Assembly (NCBI GenBank): GCA_017634975.1
Contig: JAGBMJ010000039.1
Coordinates: 1 to 64,000, forward strand
DNA length: 64,000 bases
From: Lachnospiraceae bacterium
Lineage (GTDB): Bacteria; Bacillota; Clostridia; Lachnospirales; Lachnospiraceae
Reading direction: 5' to 3'
Shown here: positions 24,819 through 35,000 of the stretch, piece after piece
How positions within the stretch are numbered: position 1 is the first letter of the stretch
How the letters are laid out: each line of letters begins with the position of its first letter
Program-made: the position numbers and the translations under genes
The notes under the pieces: generated by a model
Databases searched by the model: none
Told to the model about the DNA's origin: nothing
What the model saw: the letters and a program-made list of their open reading frames with translations, nothing else

Positions 24819-25091
24819 TTGCTTGTCTTTGAACCGGGATTGTATGTGAGCAGTGATCTGCGGGATCAGAAAAGACAGCTCTGTGAGAATATCATGCGGG
24901 GCAGTGTTCCGAAAGATCTGTTCATTATCTACAAAAGTGAATACAGCGGAAAACCGGAATTTATGCGTTCGAAAGATCTGCTGCAGAAATATTTTGAAGA
25001 TCGTACCGTACGTGTAGTCGGTATTACAAAAGACTATCAGACCGCTTTGGAATATCTGGCGTGTGAAGCATACAACAGATTGGAAGGATAA
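24819..25091 (+). CDS. Small hypothetical protein
   Basis: This 90-residue soluble protein of mixed charge is unrecognised. It contains VSSDLRDQKRQLCENIMRG and ends LEYLACEAYNRLEG. The best start is the TTG at 24819, with GAGG at 24808-24811. A downstream ATG (codon about 26) would remove the conserved-looking LRDQ segment. It is packed tightly between NUDIX (26 bp) and DUF2953 (3 bp), so it is probably expressed in the same operon. Confidence 0.6.
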   Translation: MLVFEPGLYVSSDLRDQKRQLCENIMRGSVPKDLFIIYKSEYSGKPEFMRSKDLLQKYFEDRTVRVVGITKDYQTALEYLACEAYNRLEG

Positions 25092-25094
25092 GCG

Positions 25095-26171
25095 ATGACA
25101 GTCTTTCTTACCGTGTTAAAAATCATCGGCATCGTTCTTCTGTCCATACTTGGCTTTTTGCTGGTATTGGTGCTGCTCCTTCTGTTCTGGCCTTTTTTCT
25201 ACAGTGTGGAAGCAGCCAAAACCGAAGAGATCACTGCAAAAGCGAAAGTGTCCTGGCTTTTACATATCGTCGTGGTGGAAGTGATCTGGCAGAACGGTCT
25301 GAATAAACGGCTGAAACTGTTTGGAATACCGGTTTATGACCAGAAGCGTAAGGAAGCAAAAGCCGCAGCTAAAGCCGAAAAGGAAAAAAAGAAAGCAGAA
25401 GCTGCAAAAGCCAAAGAAGATAAGAAAAAAACAGATGCCCCGCAGGAAATAAAGGAAGATCTGTCTGCGGACAAAGAGGAAACGCCTCCGGCAGACGGGC
25501 ATACCGATACGGAGCAGCCGGAACTGCCGGAGGCAAAAGAGAACGAAAGCGAAGTGGCCGGATCGTCTCCGGAAGAGGAGAATGCGACTCCGGATGAAAA
25601 GGATACTCCGGAAACGATTGCGGAAAAGGATGCCGCAAAAGGGAAAAAGAAGAAACCGAAGTCGTTTGATGGCTTTCTGGATTGGCTGGAAAAGAAATGG
25701 GATCAGTTCATGGACTTTCTGGACCGGGCACCGGATAAACTGGCGGACTGGCTGGAGTATCTTCCGGATAAGGCGGAGGAATTGATCGGTACCATCGAAT
25801 ACTATGACCGCCTGTTGAACAGCGAAGGTACGGAATGGGTGATCAACTATGTGAAGGATCACGGTGGCAAGCTGCTGCTACATGTACTTCCGTATCGTAC
25901 GGACGGAACACTGGATTATTGCGATGATGATCCGGGAAATGTAGCCAGGATCTATGAATATCAGGCGCTTGCTCTTCCGCTGATTGATAAGATCTGCGGC
26001 AGGCGCGGACAGTTTGATATACTGGCTTTGCAGGATGAAAAGAAAGTACATCTGACTGTAAAGACGAAGGGACGGCTGTTTTTGATCTATCTTGCATGGC
26101 ATGGCGGCTGTCTTGTATTGAACAAAAAGGTGAAAGCCTTTTTGAAAAGGCTGAAACGGGAAGAAGAATAA
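25095..26171 (+). CDS. DUF2953 domain protein
   Basis: This 358-residue protein has an N-terminal membrane segment (residues about 7-35), a DUF2953-like opening (AKVSWLLHIVVVEV) and a long Lys/Ala/Glu linker (about 85-190). A C-terminal domain contains DYCDDDPGN and ends in GRLFLIYLAWHGGCLVLN. DUF2953 proteins often neighbour gerW in sporeformers, as here. No biochemical role is established. The charged linker is variable in such proteins. Confidence 0.85.
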   Translation: MTVFLTVLKIIGIVLLSILGFLLVLVLLLLFWPFFYSVEAAKTEEITAKAKVSWLLHIVVVEVIWQNGLNKRLKLFGIPVYDQKRKEAKAAAKAEKEKKKAEAAKAKEDKKKTDAPQEIKEDLSADKEETPPADGHTDTEQPELPEAKENESEVAGSSPEEENATPDEKDTPETIAEKDAAKGKKKKPKSFDGFLDWLEKKWDQFMDFLDRAPDKLADWLEYLPDKAEELIGTIEYYDRLLNSEGTEWVINYVKDHGGKLLLHVLPYRTDGTLDYCDDDPGNVARIYEYQALALPLIDKICGRRGQFDILALQDEKKVHLTVKTKGRLFLIYLAWHGGCLVLNKKVKAFLKRLKREEE

Positions 26172-26226
26172 AATCAACTGCGAATTATAAAGTTATAAAA
26201 TCCAAGGATATAACAGGAGGAAGGCA

Positions 26227-26697
26227 ATGGCAGAACAGGTTACAAAGAACGGAAATGGTTCTGTAAAGAATGAAAATACCATTACCAAAGTGATGGATTC
26301 GATGCTGGGAAACATGGAGCATCTGGTAGGTTCCAAGACGGTGATCGGGGAACCGACGATCGTAGGAGATGCCACCATCATACCGCTGGTAGACGTATCG
26401 TTCGGGATCGCCGCCGGTGCCAGCCAGAGAGACTGCAAGAAAAACGGAGGAATGGGCGGCATGAACGCAAAGCTGTCTCCTTCCGCGATCCTCCTGATCC
26501 AGGGCGGACATGCCAGACTGATCAACGTAAAGGAAACCGGCAGCGTTTCCAAGATCGTAGACATGGTACCGGAGATCATCGAGAAGCTGAAAGCACGCAA
26601 AGCTGTCACTGTAGATGAGGAAGAAGCAAAAGAAAGCGCTTTTCCGGAAGGAAAAGATGTATCGGTATCCGACGCGTTTGACAAGAAAGAAGACTGA
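26227..26697 (+). CDS. gerW: GerW family sporulation protein (YtfJ)
   Basis: This 156-residue protein has the family core GEPTIVGDATIIPLVDVSFGIAAGA after a short N-terminal VMDSMLGNMEHLVGSKTVIG. GerW (YtfJ) is made in the forespore in Bacillus and is needed for full spore germination. The gene is kept in many clostridia, including non-sporulating ones. AGGAGG precedes the start. A variable acidic C-terminus follows the conserved domain. Its presence does not prove the strain sporulates. Confidence 0.9.
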   Translation: MAEQVTKNGNGSVKNENTITKVMDSMLGNMEHLVGSKTVIGEPTIVGDATIIPLVDVSFGIAAGASQRDCKKNGGMGGMNAKLSPSAILLIQGGHARLINVKETGSVSKIVDMVPEIIEKLKARKAVTVDEEEAKESAFPEGKDVSVSDAFDKKED

Positions 26698-26722
26698 TCA
26701 GGTCTGACAGAGGATCTTCTGT

Positions 26723-27316
26723 ATGGCGATATTTGCAGCATTGGAAGACAATCAGAAAACAAAAGCGGAACTGGAAGAGCTGAAACATCAGTTGTTTCGG
26801 GAAAATGTGCGCATTCAGGCGGAACGTGTACAGCTGGAGAAGGATTATGATGATCTGCATCGCGAAAGAAAAGAGATCCTGAACGAGCGGCGACAGCTGC
26901 AGCGTGAAAAACGTCAGCTGTCCATTGAAATGAACCAGCTGCGGGAAACGGTGGAATATGAACGCAAACGTCTGAAGGATGATGAGCGTCTGCTGGATAA
27001 GAAGCAGAAGATCATCGAGCGGTCGTATTCTCTCTTTGAAACGGATCGCAAACAGCTGAAAGACGAACTGGCAAAAGTTGAGCAGGAAAAGATCCGGCTT
27101 CGTAAAGCAACGGCGACGGCCCGAAAAGAAGTGTATGCGACCGGGCTGTTCTTCCGCGGGGTGAATAATGTGGTTGCTCTCAAAAAGCGTTATAAGGATC
27201 TTATGAAGATCTATCATCCGGATAACAGCTGCGGTGACCAGGAGATCCTGATCAAGATCAATGAAGAATACGAAGAATTAAAGAGCCGGTTTGACTATGT
27301 CGGAAGACAGGCATAA
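26723..27316 (+). CDS. Coiled-coil protein with C-terminal J domain
   Basis: This is a 197-residue cytoplasmic protein. Residues about 10-130 form a continuous coiled coil (heavy Glu/Lys/Arg/Gln heptads such as DDLHRERKEILNERRQL). The C-terminus is a J-domain with helices LKKRYKDLMKIYH, the canonical HPD motif (YHPDNS), and INEEYEELKSRFD. J domains usually sit at the N-terminus, so the C-terminal position is atypical. It probably recruits DnaK to a coiled-coil-bound client. It is last in the gerW operon. Confidence 0.8.
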   Translation: MAIFAALEDNQKTKAELEELKHQLFRENVRIQAERVQLEKDYDDLHRERKEILNERRQLQREKRQLSIEMNQLRETVEYERKRLKDDERLLDKKQKIIERSYSLFETDRKQLKDELAKVEQEKIRLRKATATARKEVYATGLFFRGVNNVVALKKRYKDLMKIYHPDNSCGDQEILIKINEEYEELKSRFDYVGRQA

Positions 27317-27345
27317 GTAAAAATATAAAAAAGTAAAAATAATGC

Positions 27346-27413
27346 TTGCATTATTGTAAACAATCTGATAATATAAGACCGTTGTGGATACGGCAGGTGG
27401 TAATAACGTATCC
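27346..27413 (+). promoter_or_regulatory. rpmB promoter and leader hairpin
   Basis: TTGCAT (27346-27351), 17-bp spacer, TAATAT (27369-27374). In the leader, GGATACG (27386-27392) pairs with CGTATCC (27407-27413), 30 bases before the start. The hairpin may contribute to autogenous control of L28, which is not shown. Confidence 0.6.
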
Positions 27414-27443
27414 GAGGGTTTGATAAAGAAGGAGGTGTCGAAG

Positions 27444-27629
27444 ATGGCAAGGTGTGATGTTTGCGGAAAGGGTGCTCACTTTGGTAACAATGTCAGCCAC
27501 TCTCACAGAAGATCGAATCATGTTTGGAATGCAAATATAAAGAACGTGAAATGCACGGTAAACGGTACTCCGAAGAGACTGCATGTCTGCACGACCTGCT
27601 TAAAGTCCGGTGCTGTAGAGCGCGCATAA
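27444..27629 (+). CDS. rpmB: 50S ribosomal protein L28
   Basis: This is a 61-residue protein of the large subunit. The zinc-type form is shown by CDVC at residues 4-7 and CTTC near the C-terminus. The central NVSHSHRRSNHVW is typical of L28. AAGGAGGTG precedes the ATG at 27444, which is preferred over the frame-opening codon at 27384 in the leader. A strong terminator follows. Confidence 0.97.
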   Translation: MARCDVCGKGAHFGNNVSHSHRRSNHVWNANIKNVKCTVNGTPKRLHVCTTCLKSGAVERA

Positions 27630-27634
27630 GTTTG

Positions 27635-27685
27635 ATTTTTTGAATCGATTCAAAAAAAACCACTTGTTATAGGTGGTTTTTTTAT
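27635..27685 (+). terminator. Double terminator after rpmB
   Basis: Two adjacent structures lie here: a palindrome TTTTTTGAATC/GATTCAAAAAA (27635-27656), and AAACCAC (27657-27663) pairing with GTGGTTT (27673-27679), followed by T-tract. The second is a clean Rho-independent terminator. Confidence 0.85.
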
Positions 27686-27767
27686 ATATAATAGGTATGT
27701 TGTTTTGCATTGTATCAATTTGTGACGATTCAGAACAGTTACCATAAATCTTAATGGAGGGCATCCT

Positions 27768-28124
27768 ATGAAGAGTTCAGTAGATACACATATGGGAAGC
27801 ATTCAGATCGATAAATCTGTGATCGCTCAGTATGCCGGTACGGTTGCGAACGAGTGCTTCGGCATTGTCGGCATGGCCAGCGTTAATGCAAAAGAAGGTC
27901 TGGTACGCATTCTGAAAAAGGAAAGCGTTGATCACGGTATCAATATCAAAAACCAGAATGGCAAGCTGATCCTGGACTTTCATGTGATCGTTGCCTACGG
28001 TGTGAGCATTCTTGCTGTTACGGAAAATCTGATCAGCAATGTGAAGTATAAAGTGGAAAGTTATACGGGGCTGGAAGTGGAAAAGATCAACATCTATGTT
28101 GAAGGCGTCCGTGTGATCGATTAA
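27768..28124 (+). CDS. Asp23/Gls24 family protein (YloU-type)
   Basis: This 118-residue protein has Asp23/Gls24 markers: SVIAQYAGTVANECFGIVGMAS near residue 18, LDFHVIVAYGVSILAV, and VEKINIYVEGVRV at the C-terminus. The family is envelope-associated, and the small one-domain YloU form almost always precedes the fatty-acid kinase gene, as here (14 bp spacing). Its function is unclear but it is linked to alkaline shock and wall homeostasis. GGAGGG precedes the start. Confidence 0.92.
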   Translation: MKSSVDTHMGSIQIDKSVIAQYAGTVANECFGIVGMASVNAKEGLVRILKKESVDHGINIKNQNGKLILDFHVIVAYGVSILAVTENLISNVKYKVESYTGLEVEKINIYVEGVRVID

Positions 28125-28138
28125 GGAGGATTGAAGAA

Positions 28139-29806
28139 GTGGCAGTGAATACGTTAGATGCAAAGCAGCTCGCAAAAATGTTCCTTGCGGGAGCGAAGAA
28201 TCTGGAAGCGCAGAAGGAACACATCAACGAACTGAACGTTTTCCCTGTGCCGGATGGAGATACCGGTACGAATATGACGCTGACGATCATGTCTGCTGCT
28301 AAGGATGTTTATTCCTTAAGCGATCCGGACATGGCAACGCTTTGCAAAAGCATTTCTTCCGGTTCTCTGCGTGGCGCACGCGGTAATTCCGGTGTGATCT
28401 TAAGCCAGTTGTTCCGTGGCTTTACCAAGGTCGTCAAAACGTATGATGAAATCGATGTAGCCGTGATCTCTGCCGGCTGCGATAAGGCAGTGGAATCTGC
28501 CTATAAAGCGGTGATGCAGCCGAAGGAAGGTACGATCCTGACGGTTGCCAAAGGCATTGCGGAAAAGGCCAATCAGGTCTTCGAGAGCGGCGAGACCGAT
28601 CTGGAAGTACTCTTACAGCAGGTGATCGAGCACGCAAAGAAAGTGCTGGATGAGACACCAGAGATGCTGCCTGTCCTGAAGGAAGCGGGCGTCGTTGATT
28701 CCGGTGGTGCCGGCCTTGTAGCGGTCCTGGAAGGCGCTTATGACGGATTTCTGGGCAAAGGCATCGAGTTTACCATGGATGAAGAAACCTCCCAGGAAGC
28801 CGGCGAGATCCGTCATTTTTCTACCGAAGAGCCGAAAAAGAAAGAATTCAAACATCTTTATCATACCACACTTTCCCTGGAGCTGGACAAGCAGTTCAAT
28901 ATGCAGGGTGAGCATGAAGTGCGAAAATATCTGGAATTGGTCGGAGATGAGGTAGCGATCGCCGTAGACGAGAGCATCGTTAATGTGAGCGTAAATACCA
29001 ATGATCCGGGTATGGTATTGCAGAAAGCTTTGAAATACGGTGAATTGATCGATGTACAGATCATCAACCGCAAGCATGCCGAGAAAAAGGATGCAGTACC
29101 GGCCGAAGCAATACCTGCAAAAGCTGCAGAACCGGAGATGCCGAAGAAAGAGATCGGATTTATCGCGGTATCTGCCGGTGAAGGTATCGGTGAGATCTTT
29201 AAGAACCTTGGGGTAGATCATCTGATCCAGGGCGGGCAGACGATGAATCCGAGCACGGAAGATATGCTCAATGCGATCGCTAAGGTAAATGCTAATCATA
29301 TCTTTATCTTCCCGAATAATAAAAACATCATCCTGGCGGCAAATCAGGCTCGTGATATGACAAAGGATAAGGATATCATCGTGATGCCCTCCAAGACGGT
29401 ACCGCAGTGTATCTCCGCGATGATCGCCTATATGCCGGACAGCTCCGTAAAAGAAAACGAAGCGGCTATGACAGAGGCGCTGTCCAACGTAAAGACCGGT
29501 TCAGTGACCTATGCGGTACGCGATACCTCGATCGATGGTGTAGAGATCCATCAGGATGATTATATGGGAATCGGTGATAAGGGCATTCTTTCCAACGGCA
29601 AAGACATCGAAGAAGTGATCCTGACAATGCTGGATAAGATGACCGACGAAAGTTCTTCTCTCATCAGCATTTATTACGGATCCGATGTAGAGGAAGCCAC
29701 AGCGGAAAGTATCCGCTCAAAGATCGCCGAGAAGTATTCTTCTCTGGATGTGGAAATGCAGAAGGGCGGACAGCCGGTATACTACTATATTCTGTCCGTA
29801 GAATAA
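28139..29806 (+). CDS. fakA: DAK2 domain fatty acid kinase subunit FakA (YloV)
   Basis: This 555-residue cytoplasmic kinase phosphorylates FakB-bound fatty acids to acyl-phosphates for phospholipid synthesis. The N-terminal DAK2 domain shows FPVPDGDTGTNMTLT and GARGNSGVILSQL, then DSGGAGL. A middle linker rich in Lys/Glu precedes the conserved C-terminal FakB-interacting domain (GEGIGEIFKNLG, FPNNKNIILAA). The GTG start at 28139 follows AAGGAGGATTG. It overlaps no gene and ends in a terminator. FakB is not in this window. Confidence 0.93.
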   Translation: MAVNTLDAKQLAKMFLAGAKNLEAQKEHINELNVFPVPDGDTGTNMTLTIMSAAKDVYSLSDPDMATLCKSISSGSLRGARGNSGVILSQLFRGFTKVVKTYDEIDVAVISAGCDKAVESAYKAVMQPKEGTILTVAKGIAEKANQVFESGETDLEVLLQQVIEHAKKVLDETPEMLPVLKEAGVVDSGGAGLVAVLEGAYDGFLGKGIEFTMDEETSQEAGEIRHFSTEEPKKKEFKHLYHTTLSLELDKQFNMQGEHEVRKYLELVGDEVAIAVDESIVNVSVNTNDPGMVLQKALKYGELIDVQIINRKHAEKKDAVPAEAIPAKAAEPEMPKKEIGFIAVSAGEGIGEIFKNLGVDHLIQGGQTMNPSTEDMLNAIAKVNANHIFIFPNNKNIILAANQARDMTKDKDIIVMPSKTVPQCISAMIAYMPDSSVKENEAAMTEALSNVKTGSVTYAVRDTSIDGVEIHQDDYMGIGDKGILSNGKDIEEVILTMLDKMTDESSSLISIYYGSDVEEATAESIRSKIAEKYSSLDVEMQKGGQPVYYYILSVE

Positions 29807-29833
29807 GTTTTGGGCGATAACAGGATGAAGAGG

Positions 29834-29867
29834 AAGCGGCAGAGCTTATGAAGATCTGCCGCTTTTT
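29834..29867 (+). terminator. Terminator after fakA
   Basis: Perfect 10-bp arms AAGCGGCAGA (29834-29843) and TCTGCCGCTT (29855-29864), 11-base loop, then TTT. It overlaps a spurious in-frame start at 29848 of the next gene and thus supports the 29893 start. Confidence 0.8.
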
Positions 29868-29892
29868 GTCTTCTGCTTTTGAGGATTTGAAA

Positions 29893-31983
29893 ATGAACCT
29901 GAAGGATGATATTACAAAGATCCGCGGGATCGGCGAGAAAAGTGCAGAGGCGTTTTATGCAGCAGGGATCTATACCGTAAACGGTCTGCTGCATTATTTC
30001 CCGAGAAACTATTCTTCCATGCCGGAGGCGGTTAAGATCAAAGACATCACCAAAGAAGGCAGGCGCACGGTGTATGGCAAGATCATGAACACACCGGCGA
30101 TGTTCGGACGGGGCGGCAGGACGATCCTGTCTTTTCTGATCAGCGACGGAACGGGGCGTATCAAGGTCAACCTCTTTAATATGCCTTATATGCGTAAATC
30201 CATTCAGCCGGGCCGGCAATGCTATTTCTCAGGGCTGTGTACGTTGAAAGGCACGGAAATACTGATGAGTCAGCCAAAATTTCTGACGGAGGAACAATAC
30301 GAAGAATCCTGCGGCAGACTGAGTCCGGTATATCCGTTACGAAAAGACCTGACGAATACAAAACTGCAGAAGGCATTGAAAGAGGTGCTGCCGTTATGTA
30401 CTGAGATCAAAGAATACCTTCCGTCGGAGATCCTCGCCGGGGAAGATCTGCTCCCGATCCCGCAGGCCATACGTCAGATGCATTTTCCGGAAAACATGGA
30501 AGATGTATACGCAGCCAGAAAACGCCTTGCTTTTGATGAATTTTTTCTTTTTCTGGCCAGAATGGAGCTTTTGAAACAAGGACCGGAAAAGCGGGAGAGC
30601 CTATACGTCTGCGCCGAAGAATGTTCAAAATCAGCAGCGGAACAACTGCTCTCCAAACTGCCTTATGAACTGACCGGTGCCCAGAAGCGAACGATCCTGG
30701 AGATCCAAAAAGATCTGGCTTCCGGCTATTGCATGAACCGGCTGGTGCAGGGGGATGTCGGATCCGGTAAGACGGTTGTCGCTTTTGCGGCAGCGCTTGC
30801 AGTGGTGGCTGCAGGCTCTCAGGCAGCTCTGATGGCACCTACCGAAGTGCTGGCAGCACAGCATTATAAAGATATCTGCAAAATGAGTGCTGACTATGAT
30901 CTGCCGTTTAAACCGGCATTACTGACCGGCTCGGTCAAGGCTTCCGAGAAGAGACAGATTAAAGAAAAAATTGCGGCCGGTGAGATCAATTTTATGATCG
31001 GCACGCAGGCGCTGATCCAGGAGGACGTGGAAGCAAAGGACCTGGCACTGATCATCACAGACGAACAGCATCGCTTTGGCGTGCGGCAGCGTATGGATCT
31101 GGCAGGAAAAGGCCGTGAACCACATGTGCTCGTGATGTCTGCTACCCCCATTCCGCGTACACTCGGACTGATCCTGTACGGAGATCTGGATGTCTCTCTG
31201 ATCGATGAGCTTCCTGCCAAACGCCTGCCCATCAAAAATACCGTGGTGGACGGATCCTACCGGACCAAATTGTACCAGTTTATCCTTAAACGCATCAGCG
31301 AAGGCAGACAGGCCTATATTATCTGTCCTATGGTGGAATCCGGCGAAGACGAATGTGAAGCTACGGAAGGGCTTGCCAACGTTGTCGATTACTCCGAGGA
31401 ACTGCGCAAAAAGTTTCCGCCCGAAGTGACAGTAGATATGCTGCATGGTCGTATGAAACCGGCTGAAAAAAATGAAGTGATGCGGCGATTTGCCTGCGGG
31501 GAAACCAAAGTGCTGGTATCTACAACGGTTGTGGAGGTCGGTGTCAATGTACCGAATGCAACGGTGATGATGGTCGAGAATGCCGAGCGTTTCGGTCTGG
31601 CACAGCTGCATCAGCTGCGCGGACGAGTCGGACGCGGTGAGTGGCAGTCTTATTGCATCTTTGTATCCGGAGGAGAGGACGGGGAGATGAGCAAACGGAC
31701 GCAGGAGCGCCTGCACATCCTGTCTGAGACCAACGACGGTTTTAAGATCGCGGAGGAAGATCTGAAACAACGTGGCCCCGGAGACTTTTTCGGCTTAAGA
31801 CAGTCGGGACTTCCGTATTTTAAGATCGCGGACATCTATACCGATGCGGATCTGCTCAAACGTGTCAAGCCGATCGTGCAGAAGATCTGCAGGGAGGACT
31901 CCGAAAGTCTTCGCAATCTCCGGGCGGCTTTGATCGAGAAAGAAGAGATGGATTATATTGATTTCCATGGTATTTGTCTTTGA
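29893..31983 (+). CDS. recG: ATP-dependent DNA helicase RecG
   Basis: This 696-residue helicase remodels stalled forks and Holliday junctions. It has an N-terminal wedge/OB domain (GEKSAEAFYAAGIYTV, VNGLLHYFPRNY), Walker A GDVGSGKT, DEQH box, motif III SATPIPRTL and motif VI QLRGRVGRG. The length fits the family. GAGGA at 29881-29885 supports the start at 29893. The stop is followed within a few bases by a promoter of the next, unrelated signalling locus. Confidence 0.96.
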   Translation: MNLKDDITKIRGIGEKSAEAFYAAGIYTVNGLLHYFPRNYSSMPEAVKIKDITKEGRRTVYGKIMNTPAMFGRGGRTILSFLISDGTGRIKVNLFNMPYMRKSIQPGRQCYFSGLCTLKGTEILMSQPKFLTEEQYEESCGRLSPVYPLRKDLTNTKLQKALKEVLPLCTEIKEYLPSEILAGEDLLPIPQAIRQMHFPENMEDVYAARKRLAFDEFFLFLARMELLKQGPEKRESLYVCAEECSKSAAEQLLSKLPYELTGAQKRTILEIQKDLASGYCMNRLVQGDVGSGKTVVAFAAALAVVAAGSQAALMAPTEVLAAQHYKDICKMSADYDLPFKPALLTGSVKASEKRQIKEKIAAGEINFMIGTQALIQEDVEAKDLALIITDEQHRFGVRQRMDLAGKGREPHVLVMSATPIPRTLGLILYGDLDVSLIDELPAKRLPIKNTVVDGSYRTKLYQFILKRISEGRQAYIICPMVESGEDECEATEGLANVVDYSEELRKKFPPEVTVDMLHGRMKPAEKNEVMRRFACGETKVLVSTTVVEVGVNVPNATVMMVENAERFGLAQLHQLRGRVGRGEWQSYCIFVSGGEDGEMSKRTQERLHILSETNDGFKIAEEDLKQRGPGDFFGLRQSGLPYFKIADIYTDADLLKRVKPIVQKICREDSESLRNLRAALIEKEEMDYIDFHGICL

Positions 31984-31987
31984 TCTG

Positions 31988-31996
31988 TGATATAAT
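31988..31996 (+). promoter_or_regulatory. Extended -10 promoter of the EAL hybrid locus
   Basis: TGATATAAT forms an extended -10 (TGn plus perfect TATAAT), overlapping the end of recG. A -35 is not obvious, as is usual for this promoter type. It lies 37 bases before the TTG start of the first paralogue. Confidence 0.55.
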
Positions 31997-32032
31997 AAAA
32001 AAGCAGGCGGTATTCACATTTAGGGGGTACAT

Positions 32033-35000
32033 TTGGGGGATTATCTTGGAGTACTGTTTGATTCTTCTTTTTATATCACAGGCTTTCTGATCTGCCTGTG
32101 TTGTTTGATTTACACCCGCATTCAGGGGCATGTCGGCCGTACCCACAATCATTTCTTTATATTTCTGCTGCTCGATGTTATGGTGAATGCACTGGCTTGT
32201 ACCATCAATGACTTTACCACACCGCTGGCGGGAACAGATACCGTTGCCGCTTTTTTCCAGGATACGGCAGCGTTTCTTTACTTTTTTACGCATTCTGCTC
32301 TGGGGCCGATGTTTTATGTCTATCTGGTCTATACCACCGGTTCCATCTATATCCACCGTCGCAAAAAAAGACGATTTGCCATGATCATGGTGCCGTTTCT
32401 TTTGATGGAACTTGCTGTGATCGCTAATTTCCGTAATCATTGGCTCTATTATCTGGATGCCGACCGTATCTATCATCGGCAGAACGGGATGTATTTTATC
32501 TATATTTTCTCTGCTTACTATTTTCTGCTGGCGATCATCGAAAGCCTGCGGTATTGGCGCTCCGAAACCAGACGGCGCCGCAGCGGCATGATGTATATGC
32601 TTGTGATCACGATGATTGGCGTACTGGTCCAGATGATCTGGCCACAGCTGGAGGTGGAGATATTTGCGGAGAGCCTGGCTCTGCTTGGTGTGATGCTTTT
32701 TATTGAAGATGAAGATGATCGCATTGATGCGACCTGTCATCTTTATAATCGTGTAGCCCTGATCCAGGATCTGAACGGTATGTTTATGATGAAACAGTCC
32801 TTCGATCTGATCGTGGTACACATCTATAATCCGGAAATGCTCAACAAGGTAACCGGAAATGTCACAACGGATGAATTGCCCAATACCGTCGGCGATTATC
32901 TGAAAAATCTAAACCGTCATTATGAAGTGTATCGCATCTCACTGAATTCCTTTGCGTTAAAAAATGTGCGGGCCGATGAGGCGAAAAATGCCGAGATGCC
33001 GGAACTCATCCAAAAACGTTTTGCAACGCCATGGGAATACGAAGGGGTGGAGATCCGCTTAAATGCGCTGGTGATGCAGGCCTCGTATCCCGGAGAGATC
33101 CATTCGGTGGAAGATGTCTATCGCATGACCGATGCCTCGCCCGGTGTGATCCCCGAAACAAAAATACTTCGTGGACATGAGCTGGATTATCTGTCCAGGG
33201 AAGCCGAGATCTCACTTGCCCTGCGGCGGGGATTTCAGGAGCACTCCTACGAAGTGGTATACCAGCCGGTTTATTTTCTCGAAAATATGAGTATCCATGC
33301 TGCGGAAGCACTGATCCGTCTGCACGATGAAAAACTTGGCGATATCCCGCCGGCTGAGTTTATACCGATCGCAGAACGTGACGGCATCATAGACGAGGTC
33401 GGAAAATTTGTGCTTGAAGAAGCCTGTATGTTTCTCAGCAGTGGTCTTCCGGGACAGATGGGGATCGAATACATCAGTGTCAACCTGTCGGTAGTGCAGT
33501 GTATGCGAAGCGGATTTGCTGCCTTTGCCAAGGATCTGGCAGCACGTTACGATATCGCGCCGTCTCTGGTCAGTTTTGAGATCAAGGAATCTACGGCGGT
33601 CGGGGACCAGCCGATCCTGTTAAATGCGATCCGTTCCCTTCGCAATTACGGTTTCCGCTTCTCCATGGACAGCTACGGGACCGGTTTTTCGGATATGCAT
33701 GCCCTGTATGCATTGGATTTTGACCTGATCAAGATCGACCGGAGTATCTTAAACCGGGCGGAAGACAGTGTGGGGCGCATTGTGTTGGAGAGCTGCATTC
33801 GTATGATACGTGAGATGAAACGCCGTATCCTGGTGGAAGGTGTCGAGACCAAAGAACAGATCGAAATGCTCAAAAAACTGGAGGTAGATTATGTACAGGG
33901 GTATTACTCCTCGAGACCGATCACCAAGAATGAGCTTCTCGGCATCCTGCGTGTGACCGAACTGGCGCGTATGGAAGAGCAGCGTGCCAATGCGGCCAGT
34001 GAGGCAAAATCCAGTTTTCTGGCCAATATGTCCCATGAAATCCGCACGCCCATCAATGCCGTGCTCGGTATGAACGAGATGATCCAAAGGGAATGTGATG
34101 AACCGGCGATCATGGAGTATGCAAAAGAGATCGAAACCGCCGGCCGCAACCTGCTCTCCCTGGTCAATAATATTCTGGATTATTCCAAGATCGAAGCCGG
34201 TGAGATGGAGATCGTAGAAGCGGAATATGATCTCAAAAAAGCGCTTGGAGATGTGATCCGTTCCACGTATCGTAAAACGCAGCAGAAACAGTTATCCTTT
34301 CGCGTAAATATTTCCGAAGAATTGCCGGCCAGACTGTACGGCGATGAGTTTCGACTCAAGCAGATCCTGACAAATCTGTTGAATAATGCGGTCAAATATA
34401 CCAAAGAGGGCGGCGTGCGGCTTTCCGTTGAAGGACAATGGTATTCGGACGATGAGATCCTGATGAATGTCGCCGTGGAAGATACCGGCTGCGGTATCCG
34501 GGAAGAAGATCAGGATAAGCTTTACGAGATGTTCCAGCGGCTGGATATGGAACGCAACCGTACGATCGAAGGAAGCGGCCTGGGGCTGGCCATCAGCTAT
34601 CATCTGCTGCAGATGATGCAGGGAGAGATCTCTGTGGAAAGTATATACGGATCCGGGACGACGTTTCATGTCAGCCTGCTCCAGAAAGCGACCACAAAGA
34701 CCAGGATCCGTCCCTTCAAGGCAGATGAAATCAAAGCGATCTTTCGGGATGCCGGCGGTACCAGACGTTTTGAGGCGCCGGATGCGAAGCTGCTGATCGT
34801 AGATGATACGCCTTTGAACCATACGGTTATCAAGGAGCTGCTCAGGACAAGCAAAATACAGATCGATTCGGCATTTTCCGGAGAGGAAGGTCTTGCGTTG
34901 GCGGAGGTAAAATACTACGACATCATCTTTCTTGACAAAAAGATGCCGGGAAAGAGCGGGGCTGAGACACTGGCAGAACTGCGGGAAAACAAGACCAGCG

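Noticed and set aside
27690-27767. Promoter for the Asp23 gene
   Set aside because: TTGCAT is present near 27710 but no matching -10 at correct spacing was found.
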